In this document: one piece after another, positions 1 to 9,743 of the stretch
Layout of the letters: every line of letters starts with the position of its first letter
How positions within the stretch are numbered: the stretch's first letter is position 1
Origin: Cryptomeria japonica
Lineage: Eukaryota; Streptophyta; Pinopsida; Cupressales; Cupressaceae
Direction: 5' to 3'
Assembly (NCBI RefSeq): GCF_030272615.1
Contig: NC_081412.1
Location: forward strand, 344,651,870-344,715,869
DNA: 64,000 bases
The notes under the pieces: generated by a model
Database searches by the model: none
The model's input: only the letters and a program-made list of their open reading frames with translations
Told to the model about the DNA's origin: nothing
Translations under genes and position numbers: made by a program

Positions 1-599
1 ACATGTTCCCTTAGTCAAGCTTTTATTGCATTTGCATGCATGATATTTTAGTTATATATCATTTCTCTTTTTCCTTGATATTTTGATATGGTTTTTGGCA
101 TAGCACTTTTTTCTTTTATTTTCTTGCCTTGACTTGTAAGTAATGAAACCTACTTGGGTATGACAATTACACCGGTGCTGAAGTAGAATACTAGATTTTT
201 CACTAGCCACATGACCAGCTAGGTATCTATAATGATTGAGAGCAAACAATTAATTTGTGATATATTTTAGGTAACAAGACTCAATAGTGAAACTTTTACC
301 CAACCATGGATAAATCTCAATCACAAGATGACGTTTGAAGATGAATGTCCTAAGACCTCCTAAAAACTCCATGTACCAGTATCTAGGAAATGAGACAACC
401 TTCACTCCTTTTAGTACAGTTAGGTGAATGACTCAGATAATGGTCATTGTTTTATTGATGCAACTATATGCGCAAGTAGAGACAATATGCTATGAATATT
501 GTAAATGCAATGCATTTAAGAAAGAAACTATATGAGATGCAATGCTTTAAAGAAAATGATATGCAAGTGCAAAAAGTAAAAACTAAACTAACCCAACCC
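1..599. other. Non-coding 3' flank of element D
   Basis: No convincing coding sequence is visible. The stretch is AT-rich and lies downstream (on the minus strand) of the integrase end of element D, so it should hold the 3' untranslated region, purine tract and perhaps the 3' LTR of D. I could not place a purine tract or a TG...CA boundary. The 65-codon minus frame at 52-249 has no recognisable motif. Confidence 0.4.
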
Positions 600-1547
600 T
601 TAGATGTAATATATTTTAAGGTACATGTTGTTCATAGGAACTAGGAGTGGATCTCCCTCCATTTTTGTTATATTATAGGTGTCATTTCCAGCCACTCTTG
701 TTATCACAAAAGGACCTAACCAGTTAGGCTCAAATTTTCCTGGTTTTTCATGTTCTACTAGGTTTCTCTGATTCTCCTTAAGGATTATATCCCTCACTTC
801 GAAGAAACATGCTCTCACTCTTTTGTTATACCTTCATATCATTCTATTTTGGTATCCTTATAAATGATTCAGAGGCTTTGTCTTTTTTCATCCAATAGTT
901 TAAGTTCTTGCAAGTGTGCGACTCTATAGTCTTCCTCTGATATGATGTTTTTCAGATAGACTCTTAGCGATGGTAATTCTACCTTAATAAGAAAAATGGC
1001 TTCTGAACCATATACCAAAGAATATGGAGTTGCACCAGTGGCTCTGCATACACCAGTTCAATAGGCCCAGAGCATTGGATTCAGTTGAACATGCCAGTCT
1101 CGTTCGAATTCATTGACAAATTTCTCTAAAATTTTCAATATAGTTTTGTTTGTTGCCTCAACTTTATCATTGCTTTAGGGATAGAACGGAGTTGTGAAAT
1201 GTGGAACTTCTCACAAAGTTATATGACCTCTTGGTTTTTGAAAGGTTTCCCATTGTCTATAACAATGCACATGGGGACTCCTTTTCTACAGATGTTAGAG
1301 TCAAGATAAATTTAGCTATCTGTTTTCCTATTGTGTAAGTCATAGGGATTGCCTTGGCCCACTTTGCAAAATATTCGGTGGCAGTGATAATAAACTTATG
1401 TCCATTAGAGGAGGTAGGGTTGATTTTCCCTACTAAATCAAGTCCCCACTATGAGAACGACCATGGTGATGTGAAGGGTTGAAGGTCTTGTGCAGGTGCA
1501 TGAACTAGATCTCCATGTATCCGACATTGTCTACATTTCTGAACATA
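600..1547 (-). pseudogene. Element D integrase core and C-terminus (Ty3/gypsy), decayed
   Basis: Minus-strand reading gives a degenerate retroviral-type integrase. The CxxC half of the zinc finger (KCRQCRIHGDLVHAP) lies near 1500-1545. A core domain follows with WGLDL and NGHKFIITATEYF, and the C-terminal module reads GKFEPNWLGPFVITRV with a stop at about 600. Internal stops and frame shifts occur, for example around 1180 and 830. Integrase joins the cDNA ends to target DNA; this copy cannot encode a full enzyme. The N-terminal zinc-finger half lies at 2694-2946, on the far side of solo LTR G. Confidence 0.8.
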
Positions 1548-1552
1548 CTTGT

Positions 1553-2688
1553 TGTATACACATAAAAATTGGCTATGAGCAATTAAATAAATATTTCATA
1601 TTTATTTAATAATTATTCTTCTACTAAATAGTTAATTTGAAAAGATTAATTTATTTAATTCATTTTCGTGTCTTCTTATTAATTAATATTTAATTAATTC
1701 ATTCATCTATCCTCTTCTTCTAATTAATTAAATATCTAATATTTAATTATCTCCTCCAAACAATTAAATATCTAATATTTAATAGTTATTCTCCTATCCT
1801 ATAGTCTCAAATATTAAATAATTTCTTAAATTATTTAATCTTTCTTATCCAACTCACCCTTCATCTCCACTTCATCTTCCCTTTGCCAACTCATCCATCA
1901 TGTGGCTAAGGAAATTAATATTTCTTAAATATTAATTCATCATTTATCTCCAACTTCTAAAATTTAATGAATATTGTGTATGTACACATATTTCATAACC
2001 ATTTCCTATATTCTCTCCAACACCCCCTACATCTTAGGAAGGACTTGAGTCCACTTGTCCTCTCATGCCTAAATTTCCTCCAACCATCCCTAGATTCCCT
2101 CAGTCAGCAACCCAGTCAAGGTGAGATGAGTGACACTTGTCTTCTCCTTCCCCCTTTCTCTCAACCTTCACCTTTGCTCACAACCATCCAAATCTGCAGA
2201 TCTGATCATGACTGTTGATCTGAGCCACATCATCTAATCCTCTCAAGGTCTATAAAATCAAGAGCTTCAGTTGAGATAGAGTTAGACTTTAAGAGACTTC
2301 AAGTGCATTTTGCAAGCTAATCATATGCATCTATGAGTTTTAGTTTTGAAGAAAATAGCAATAGAAATTATCATATATCATTTTAGCATAATCATGTAGT
2401 ATTTTCATATCATAGTATCAATTAACTACAAGTTATCAGTCCATTCTTCATATGCCATCTTGGAAGCCATCAGTGCATTTTCTGAGAGCACACCATCTGC
2501 AACTAGGAACAATGGAGTTAGGACACAATGAGACATAAATCATGAAGGTAAAAATAATGTTTTATTTTAATATGTATTTCATGTAGTTTCATTGGTTGAG
2601 TTTGGATTTCCTGTAGCATTTCCATTTGTATTTTGTGAAAATAACTTGTTGTGGGTAGCATTCTGAGGATGAAATTCAAGCTCACACA
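1553..2688 (+). mobile_element. Solo LTR G inserted in the element D integrase
   Basis: A 1136 bp insertion starts TGTATACACAT and ends AGCTCACACA, so it has the TG...CA termini of an LTR. It is bounded by a perfect 5 bp duplication CTTGT (1548-1552 and 2689-2693). Removing it rejoins the two halves of the D integrase zinc finger (DAYK before, YVQKC after on the minus strand). It contains no coding sequence. A TATA-like CTATAAAATC near 2249 suggests plus orientation. Its length nearly equals the 5' LTR of element B (1137 bp) and both start TGTA and end CACACA, so they may be distant relatives. Confidence 0.85.
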
Positions 2689-2693
2689 CTTGT

Positions 2694-2946
2694 AAGCATC
2701 ATTTTCCATCATTGGCTAGTAATATCCTATTCTCAATAGTTTTTTTGCTAGTGTTGGGCCAAAAGAGTGAGCGCTGCATATCCCATCATGAACTTCCTTT
2801 AGAGTTATTTGTGCTTCTTTAGAGTTGAGACAATAAAGCAAAGTTCCATCTAAGCATTTCCTGTACAAAGTATCAGAAATGATTGTATGTCTTGCAACCT
2901 GATGAATAAGTGTCTTTCTTTGAATGTGTGAGAGATCGGGAGACAT
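2694..2946 (-). pseudogene. Element D integrase N-terminal zinc-finger half
   Basis: Minus-strand translation gives the region ahead of a gypsy integrase: LYRKCLDGTLLYCLNSKEAQ followed by VHDGICSAHSFGPTLAKKLL and RIGYY. This is the usual H...H part of the HHCC zinc finger. An in-frame stop follows GYY at about 2714. The remaining CxxC half is displaced beyond solo LTR G. It belongs to the same element as the RT at 23.2-24.8 kb, separated by insertion J. Confidence 0.8.
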
Positions 2947-3469
2947 ATATTGATCATGTAAGTAGCCATATACTTCTTTGTACTAAGGAGATTCAGGTCC
3001 TACTGTCATACAAACATACTCAGAGGATGGTATTTCATACGTTGGTACCATGAGTTGTTCCACTATAAACTCAAAGTGAGTTCCATTGTTAGGCATAACC
3101 AAGAGAGGTCCTAGTGTTGCCATAGCATCAGTTGCTCTATTTTGTACTCTTGGTGTTTTCTCAAATGTTATACTGATGAAATGATAATTGTATTATTCCA
3201 CCAACTGCTTGTAAGGCATCAACTTTTCATATTTTGTATTATAATAATCATTCACCAGATTAATGATAAGTTGTGAGTGTCCATAAACTTGTAACTCTAT
3301 TATCTTCCATTATACTGTATTATTTCATACTATGACTAGGCCTTCATATTCACCTATGTTGTTGTTGTTGGTGGAAGGGAAGTTGATCCTGAATGATTTT
3401 GGGATAGTCTCCTTGAGGAGTAATAAAAAGTATTCCTGCTCCTGGTCCATGATTGGTGTATGATTTGTC
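2947..3469 (-). pseudogene. Element D archaeal-type RNase H, C-terminal part
   Basis: Next to the copia insertion the minus strand reads SYTNHGPGAGILFITPQGDY, then NFPSTNNNN and EYEG. These are hallmarks of the second, archaeal-like RNase H of the Tat group of Ty3/gypsy elements. The first residues of the domain, ending YFDG, lie at about 22997-23010 on the other side of element J. Stops and shifts are present, so it is non-functional. The rest of the segment is the linker to integrase. Confidence 0.7.
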
Positions 3470-4200
3470 TGTTAGGATAACTGGTGGACAACTAAGAGGG
3501 GGGGTGAATCACTTGTCAGCAGATTATGAAACTTTAAGCACATAAAACCTTTTACCAGAATGTATAAATCAAATACCAGAATAATAGATATATCAATTAA
3601 GCACAAACATAAATCATAGAACAATTACCATCCATCCACAACACATAACACTAGGATTTGTATGTGGAAAACTTGGTAAAGGGAAAAACCATGATGGGAA
3701 GCCTACCCACAGTCAGATAATACTTATGTAGTAAGTATGTGATTACAATAAGAGTAGCCTACACATCCAGGAAGGCACAATACTCATCACAAAAGGAGCC
3801 TCACTGACTACAAAAGAAATCTAGACTACAATCCAGAAAGATGAATGAACTGCAAGAATAATATCTCCTATGCTTGAGTATAGTTCCGGTTAAGATTAAT
3901 ACCAAAGGTCTTAAACCTCTTACACAAACCCAATTTCATCACCTATGATCGACCAAAATCTCTGCATATGATTACAACTTTATTCGAACACAAATAATCC
4001 CATAACCCACGATCTACAAAGAGATCTTATATCATATATATACCAGATCAGGACCTAAACAATTAGGTCAGTCACCTAAAAGATAATACAATAAATTCAT
4101 TACATAAACCCACAAACCAATGATAAACCAAGTCATCCTAAGACTGAAACAACATAAACCAAACAATAAATCCAATCAGTAATGCATCGGGAGCATCAAC

Positions 4201-5145
4201 CAATATGTTACATAAACCGGTCCATAACCTAACAGAATAGAACCAGACCTAAAATAGGTATCCATAAGCCAAATGAAACACCACCAATCAACTAGAACAC
4301 AAACATGATAACCATCAACATCCTAATAACCTTCTAGAAGTCACACCAACTCCACTAATTGGATTCATCAAAAGATCTTCAACAAAGCTCTACTGGTAAA
4401 ATCCTTACCAGTAACCAAAAGGCTTACTAGAACAAATGATAGCTTCTGAACCATTAAATCCTGAACCAACTAAATTAGATACACATCAGGAACACATGAA
4501 TAACCAATCCAAAACCAATATGTTACATAAACTGGTCCATAACCTAACAGAATAGAACCAAACCTAAAATAGGTAGCCATAAGCCAAATGAAACACCACC
4601 AATCAATTGCAACACAAACATGATAACCATCAACATCCTAATAACCTTCTAGAAGTCGCACCAACTCCACTAATTGGATTCATCAAAAGATCTTCAACAA
4701 AGCTCTGCTAGTAAAATCCTTACCGGTAACCAAAAGGCTTACTAGAACAAATGATAGCTTCTGAACCATTAAATCCTGAACCAAATAAATTAGATACACG
4801 TCAGGAACACATGAATAACCAATCCAAAACCAATATGTTACATAAACCGGTCCATAACCTAACAGAATAGAACCATACCTAAAATAGGTAGCCATAAGCC
4901 AAATGAAACACCACCAATCAACTGGAACACAAACATGATAACCATCAACATCCTAATAACCTTATAGAAGTCGCACCAACTCCACTAATTGGATTCATCA
5001 AAAGATCTTCAATAAAGCTCTACTGGTAAAATCCTTACTGGTAACCAAAAGGCTTACTAGAACAAATGATAGCTTCCGAACCATTAAATCCTGAACCAAC
5101 TGAATTAGATACACATCAGGAACACATGAATAACCAATCCAAACC
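4201..5145. repeat. Tandem triplication of a 315 bp LTR segment
   Basis: The motif CAATATGTTACATAAAC recurs at 4201, 4516 and 4831, giving an exact 315 bp period. Each unit runs through GATAACCATCAACATCCTAA, a GATCTTCAA block and GAACACATGAATAACCAATCC. The right LTR of J has this segment once (about 22541-22855), so the amplification arose in this LTR after insertion, or was lost from the other. The units differ by scattered substitutions. Confidence 0.9.
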
Positions 5146-5163
5146 AATTCCAATAGCTAGAAC

Positions 5164-6351
5164 TATTACTACTTATCAAATTACCATTATTTTCATATCC
5201 AAAGTCATACTATATTCTAGTCGGTTAGTATTACCGAATCATGCAGTCCGTACACACAGAGAAGTCGGTATGGATAGTCTAGTCACTTACTGAAGAAAGC
5301 AGTCACAGAACATAGTATTCACCGAGCTGTTTATCAAGTAAAGGTTCATGGCTACCGAGTGGTATAATTAACTCTTCGAGTTGATATTCACCGAGTAAAA
5401 TGTCTTACTAGATACATTGAACCTGGACATGCACATGAAAATGTGTTACAAGATCAAGGCACATCTAACCGTTTTTGCATTAGAAATTGCACTAGGAGAT
5501 TGTGTATGATTACAAGATCAATCTAACCTATGAGATATTTTGTTTAATTGAAGAATCTTTTTGTAAGATCGAAGCAATAAATCAGATCATCGCTGTAAGA
5601 GATCTATATATACAACATGATTCTAGGGTTAGATATATGACACGATATGATGTGATAAGAGATGCAATGAGATAGCAGTGTGTATGCATGAAGGAAGATT
5701 GTTACAGAGACACAGAAAGGTCACCGAGAAGGTTATTAGTGAATAGTCGAAGAATAGAGTAAACAGAAGGGTTTACCGAGTTTCATTATGGGTTACCAAG
5801 GTATGCCACAAGCTAGGTAATCTTACTCAGAGCACATAGAATCTGCTTTAGCATTTCAGATGTAAAGTTGCAAATATTTGTAATGATTATATTGTAATAT
5901 TTTGAAGTTGTAAGAGAAACCTTTAACAAGGTAAAAGACTCTAACCAAGTCTATAAATTGTAAATCCTTTAACCAGGTGCTACACTTATATAGTGTTGTA
6001 TAAATCCTTTAGTAAGGTAGATCTAACTGATCTTAATACTCCTAACAGGGTAAGCTATCAGAAATAGCTAAATGTAGCTCTAACCGAGCATTCTTTATTA
6101 TTGCAGTAGTGAAGTTGTGGGTGCCATCCCCACGGCAGTTTTTCTCTCTAACCAAGAGTTTCTGCGTGACCAAAATATATGTGTTATGGAGTGAATCATG
6201 TATGAATGTTATCTGTTGATTATAGTTTTGTTTTATATTACTGCACTATTCTGTTTATGCATAACAGTAAGGTTATTACAAAAGAAAATTTTTGGAGTAC
6301 TGATTCACCCCTCCCCTCTCAGTACATTAGCTTTCTATATTGGGCCTAACA
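5164..6351 (+). mobile_element. Solo copia LTR L inside the left LTR of J
   Basis: The left LTR of J is broken between AGCTAGAAC (to 5163) and GGAACATACTGG (from 6352); the right LTR reads AGCTGGAACATACC without interruption. The 1188 bp insert ends ATTGGGCCTAACA and starts TATTACTAC, so its first TG has probably mutated to TA. It is flanked by AGAAC and GGAAC, a 5 bp TSD with one change. Near its right end it has ATTCACCCCTCCCCTCTCAG, the counterpart of the G-rich block of J LTRs on the opposite strand. It is therefore a related copia family in reverse orientation. Confidence 0.75.
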
Positions 6352-6492
6352 GGAACATACTGGAGAAGATCTATAGATCAACATCATAAACCAACCACTC
6401 TACCAAAACCCAATAGACAACAAAACAACTAGTATTGACATCAATGACAAACATCAATGCAATACATAATCAATTCCTCCAAATTGCCAACA

Positions 6493-6507
6493 GTCTCCCC
6501 CTTTGGC
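6493..6507 (-). other. Polypurine tract of copia J
   Basis: Read on the minus strand the sequence abutting the left LTR is GCCAAAGGGGGAGAC followed by the LTR start TGTTGGC. This is the canonical plant copia plus-strand priming tract, and it fixes the orientation of J and the inner LTR boundary. Confidence 0.85.
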
Positions 6508-6864
6508 ATTGATGGCAACACTAGATGTGAAAAACATCCAAGTGCCAAGAAATGCCAAACAAGTCTCCCCTAAAGGAAGACATCCAACAATCTCCCCAAA
6601 ATGATATGACAATGAAGTTTTGAACTAACAGACCAAACTCTCCCTGTGAACGATATCCCTATTAAGCTCTTTCACATAAATATCTCTCCCCCATTGACAT
6701 CAATGCCAGAAATCTGACATAAACATCAAAGAAAAATCATAAATCCTTTGAACCACACAACTTACTAATCCCCTTGAGTAATATCACCAACACATCAATT
6801 CAGAATGAATGATAGCTTTGATAAATACATACCAGACTGATGCCAATCAGTATCATTCAAGTCT

Positions 6865-7828
6865 CTACCGGAGGGGAAGAGACCCCCAATCTATCTCTGA
6901 AGTGTTCAAATGATTCCTTAGGAAAAGGTTTAGTGAAGATATCTGTAATTTCTCTTTACTATTCACATAAACCATTCTGACTTCATTTGTTTCCACCTTC
7001 TCCTTTATAAAATTATCCTTGATAGAAATGTGCTTTGTCTTAGAATGAAATACCAGATTCTTTGATATCTCAATAGCAGCAAAGTTATCACAGTGAATAA
7101 CTACTGGTTCACTGCAACCTACCCTTATATCCATCAAAATTTGCTTCAACCATAGAACTTGTGTACAGTTAGTAGGAGAAGCAACATACTCAGCTTCAAC
7201 AGTAGATAAAGAAGTACATGATTATTTCTTGCTGATCCATGAAACAAGTTTCTTTCCAAGAAAGAAAGCTCCACCAAATGTGTTTTTTCGGTCATCAACA
7301 TCTCCAGCCCATTTTGCATCTGTATATGCACATAGTGTAAAGTCATCATCTTTAGGATACTACAAACCATACTCATTTGTTCCTTGCAAATACCTAAAAA
7401 TCCTTTTCACCACACTCTCATGATTCTCTCTAGGATCACTCTGATATCTTGATACTATACAAACTACATTTATTATATCCAGTCTAGTCTGAGTTAGGTA
7501 TAACAAACCTCCAATCATAGATTTATACCTTGTAGGATTTACCAGAGTTGATGCATCTTTCTTTGTCAATTTCTCACTTTTAACTATAGGAGTACCAACC
7601 GGTTTAGAATTTTCCATACCAAATTTCTTCAATAACTCTCTAGCATACTTAGTTTGACACATGAAAATACCTTTATCAATCTGAGTAATCTACAAACCTA
7701 AGAAAATTTTCATCTCCCCAATCATAAACATCTCAAATTCATTCTTCATATTATCAAAGAATTCCATACATAACTTATCCTCACCTCCAAAAATGATATA
7801 ATCAACAAAGAATTCAACCGCTAAAGTG
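6865..7828 (-). pseudogene. Copia J reverse transcriptase end and RNase H
   Basis: Minus-strand frames read FVDYIIFGGEDKL (the YVDD-equivalent catalytic region, at about 7790-7825), then FLGLQI, MCQTKYARELLKKFGMENSK, MIGGLLYLTQTRLDI and RIFRYLQGTNEYGL. The end of the copia RNase H follows, with VEAEYVA-type and PVVIHCDNFAAIEISKN segments. Several frame shifts separate the pieces. Upstream RT and integrase are absent where element A abuts at 7829. Confidence 0.85.
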
Positions 7829-7872
7829 GGGGCTAAATGTAACATCATATGACCGCTAAAGTGGGGGCTAAA
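7829..7872 (+). repeat. Duplicated purine tract upstream of the 5' LTR of A
   Basis: The block CCGCTAAAGTGGGGGCTAAA is followed by TGTAACATCATATGA, then by the same block again and the true LTR start TGTAACGTCAT. The period is 35 bp. The block is the purine tract that precedes the 3' LTR of A (18894-18912), so it is not expected before a 5' LTR. Confidence 0.85.
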
Positions 7873-8234
7873 TGTAACGTCATAAATTGTACGCGCTTGC
7901 TAAAGAAGTACAATTTAACACCTAGTTTAGCACCCGCCTTGGCGCAGTTGCACTTTGCATGGCATTTCCCCTTTAGCACTTAATTAATCGAATTAATTAG
8001 GTCTAAAGGTTCTATTTCACCATTTTCCACATCACAAAGTCGGGCCCTTTCATTAAAGTGTGCCCCTTTCATTTTATTCCTCCAATACATCACTTAATCA
8101 AAAACCCTAATTAGGCCCTATTCTGAGCTTGGGGGCTTGATTTCGGGGGTCAAAACATCTCGAAATCACCTGTAACTTTGGGATTCTCTCTAAAATCATC
8201 ATATTTGACGGCCTTGAAAATTTGGTGAAAAGTT

Positions 8235-8273
8235 GTCGGGACCGTGGCGCCCGGAGTGCACACGGTCCCGGAC
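8235..8273 (+). other. Strong hairpin in the LTR of A
   Basis: GGGACCGTG (8238-8246) and CACGGTCCC (8261-8269) form a perfect 9 bp stem around a 14 nt loop. Flanking GTC and GAC extend it with one bulge. The 3' LTR copy (about 19275-19313) has one stem change (GGG to GAG). Confidence 0.75.
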
Positions 8274-8883
8274 ATTTTTCCCGAAATTTTAGGAGCGCGA
8301 TCCAATCATAAAATAAAGCTTAACCCCAAGAAATTGGCGGGATATTCAATCTCTAGGTCGGCCAAAAGATGAAATTGCGACCTAGGGTTTCATACATAAG
8401 AGCTCTCTTTCTTCATTTGAACGGATCGGATTTTTGTTTTGAGGAACTTCATATGCAGCGAAAGAGCAGATCTTTGAAGACTTCAACAAAATTTAACATC
8501 CTTCTATCAAGCATCTATCAAATTCATTCATCCACTTAGGGCTTGGAAGACATTGAAGAACAATAGGAGATTACTGACTGAAGATTGGCTTGTACTCCTC
8601 CCTTGAGGGTTGGGTATGATTTCATGTTGTTTTCATGTCTTTACGTAAGCTTCAATACATCATTTATTCATGCTTTAGATCACTTTGCATCTTGATTTAG
8701 AGCATTTACGTTACCATTTACAAGCAATTAGGGTTTACTTTCTAGGTTGCTCTAGTTTGCTTTCTTGCATTTTAGGACCTTGCACACACACTAGGTCTGC
8801 ACACACAATACATTTTACAAAACAACTTGGATATTCGTGGAGGTGGAAATCACCAAAGCGGGGGTTTGACTAAGGCAAAACCC

Positions 8884-8890
8884 TATATAG
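8884..8890 (+). promoter_or_regulatory. Candidate TATA box of the A LTR
   Basis: The sequence CCTATATAGCC lies about 1.0 kb into the LTR and is repeated unchanged in the 3' LTR (about 19922). It would place the transcript start near 8915, leaving roughly 650 bp of R plus U5. Placement is inferred from consensus only. Confidence 0.5.
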
Positions 8891-9019
8891 CCGCCCATAC
8901 ACCCTTTTTCAGATATCATTGCAGGTTTCGGGATTCGGACGATGCCGCGGGATACAGATCCGAAGAGAGAAGGTCGAGACAGCACTCTGTATCAAATTGC
9001 AGAGCAGAAGACTGGGACA

Positions 9020-9145
9020 GGGGCGCTGGGTGCCCTGGTCCTGCCAGGATAGGGGTGCTGGGTACCCTGGTCCTGCCAGGACAGGGGCGCTGGGCGCCCT
9101 GGTCCCTGGGACAGAGGCGCTGGGCGCCCTGGTCCTCCGGACAGA
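9020..9145 (+). repeat. GC-rich 30-32 bp tandem array in the LTR of A
   Basis: Units carry the core CTGGGCGCCCTGGTCC followed by TGCCAGGACAGGGGCG or a variant. The 5' LTR has four cores, the 3' LTR (about 20065-20150) three. The one-unit difference (32 bp), plus an 11 bp repeat difference in CAGACAGCTTTC just downstream, accounts for the whole 43 bp length difference between the LTRs. The array probably lies in transcribed R/U5. Confidence 0.85.
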
Positions 9146-9566
9146 CAGCTTTCAGACAGCTTTCCGATAGTGTTCCAGAGTGTAGAACAGCAGTTTCCGG
9201 TGCAGTTTTCAGGACAGTGGCGCCCGCGCCGCCATCCCAAACATTTTCAGTCCAATTTTGACTCCGGGTACACATCTGCATTCTTATTTCATCCTTGTAT
9301 TTACAGCTGTTCATTGTTTAATCTCAATTCTGCAATCTTGTTATTAGTTCATACTTGCATTTTGGGATTAGGGTTTGAACTTGCATTACTTGATCTTACA
9401 ATTTCAACAAGGGAATAGAAATCCTAATAGATATCCCATGGCTCTCTCTTTCACAAAAAGAAGTAGCCAATTGTGCGATATCTCTAGGCTCTTTCGTATT
9501 CCGTAATGTGTGTCAGAAGGTAGGATTAGGGCATGATTAACCTAGTCTCGCTTTTTCCCCCACACA

Positions 9567-9590
9567 TTTGGGTGAACCCGACGTGAATCT
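9567..9590 (+). other. Candidate primer-binding site of A
   Basis: Immediately after the LTR end comes TTTGGGTGAACCCGACGTGA, the expected position of the tRNA primer site. It is not the iMet-type TGGTATCAGAGC, and I could not confidently assign the tRNA. Confidence 0.5.
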
Positions 9591-9743
9591 ATCATTGCTT
9601 CCTCTTGCATTGCATTTGTTAGATCTAGATCTAGATTTAGTGTGTTTTCATTTCATTTTCATTAAAAAGAAAAAGAAAAAGAAAAAAAAAAAAAAGTGTG
9701 TTTCTTTGCATTGGGTGTTTAAGTTTTGTGCAATCTTTTCAAA

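Larger units (their letters stand above)
3470..6492 (-). repeat. Left (3') LTR of copia J, enlarged by triplication and insertion
   Basis: Plus-strand ends are TGTTAGGATAACTGG and ...AATTGCCAACA. It is homologous to the 1209 bp right LTR at 21788-22996 but 3023 bp long. The excess is explained by two extra copies of a 315 bp unit (about 630 bp) and a 1188 bp solo LTR plus its TSD. Subtracting them leaves about 1200 bp. It carries the shared copia LTR block GGGAAAAACCATGATGGGA near 3680-3700. Confidence 0.88.
7873..9566 (+). repeat. 5' LTR of element A
   Basis: 1694 bp, starting TGTAACGTCATAAATTG and ending TTTTTCCCCCACACA. It contains a strong hairpin (8235-8273), a CCAAT motif near 8291, a TATA box at 8884 and a GC-rich tandem array (about 9020-9145). 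Small ORFs inside it (for example 8827-9261) read through the GC array and show no domain. It supplies promoter, transcript start and polyadenylation signals for the element. Confidence 0.92.

Noticed and set aside
8827-9314. Overlapping ORFs on both strands in the LTR of A, partly repeated in the 3' LTR
   Set aside because: They are open because of the GC-rich tandem array and have no domain; the frames change with unit number between the two LTRs.
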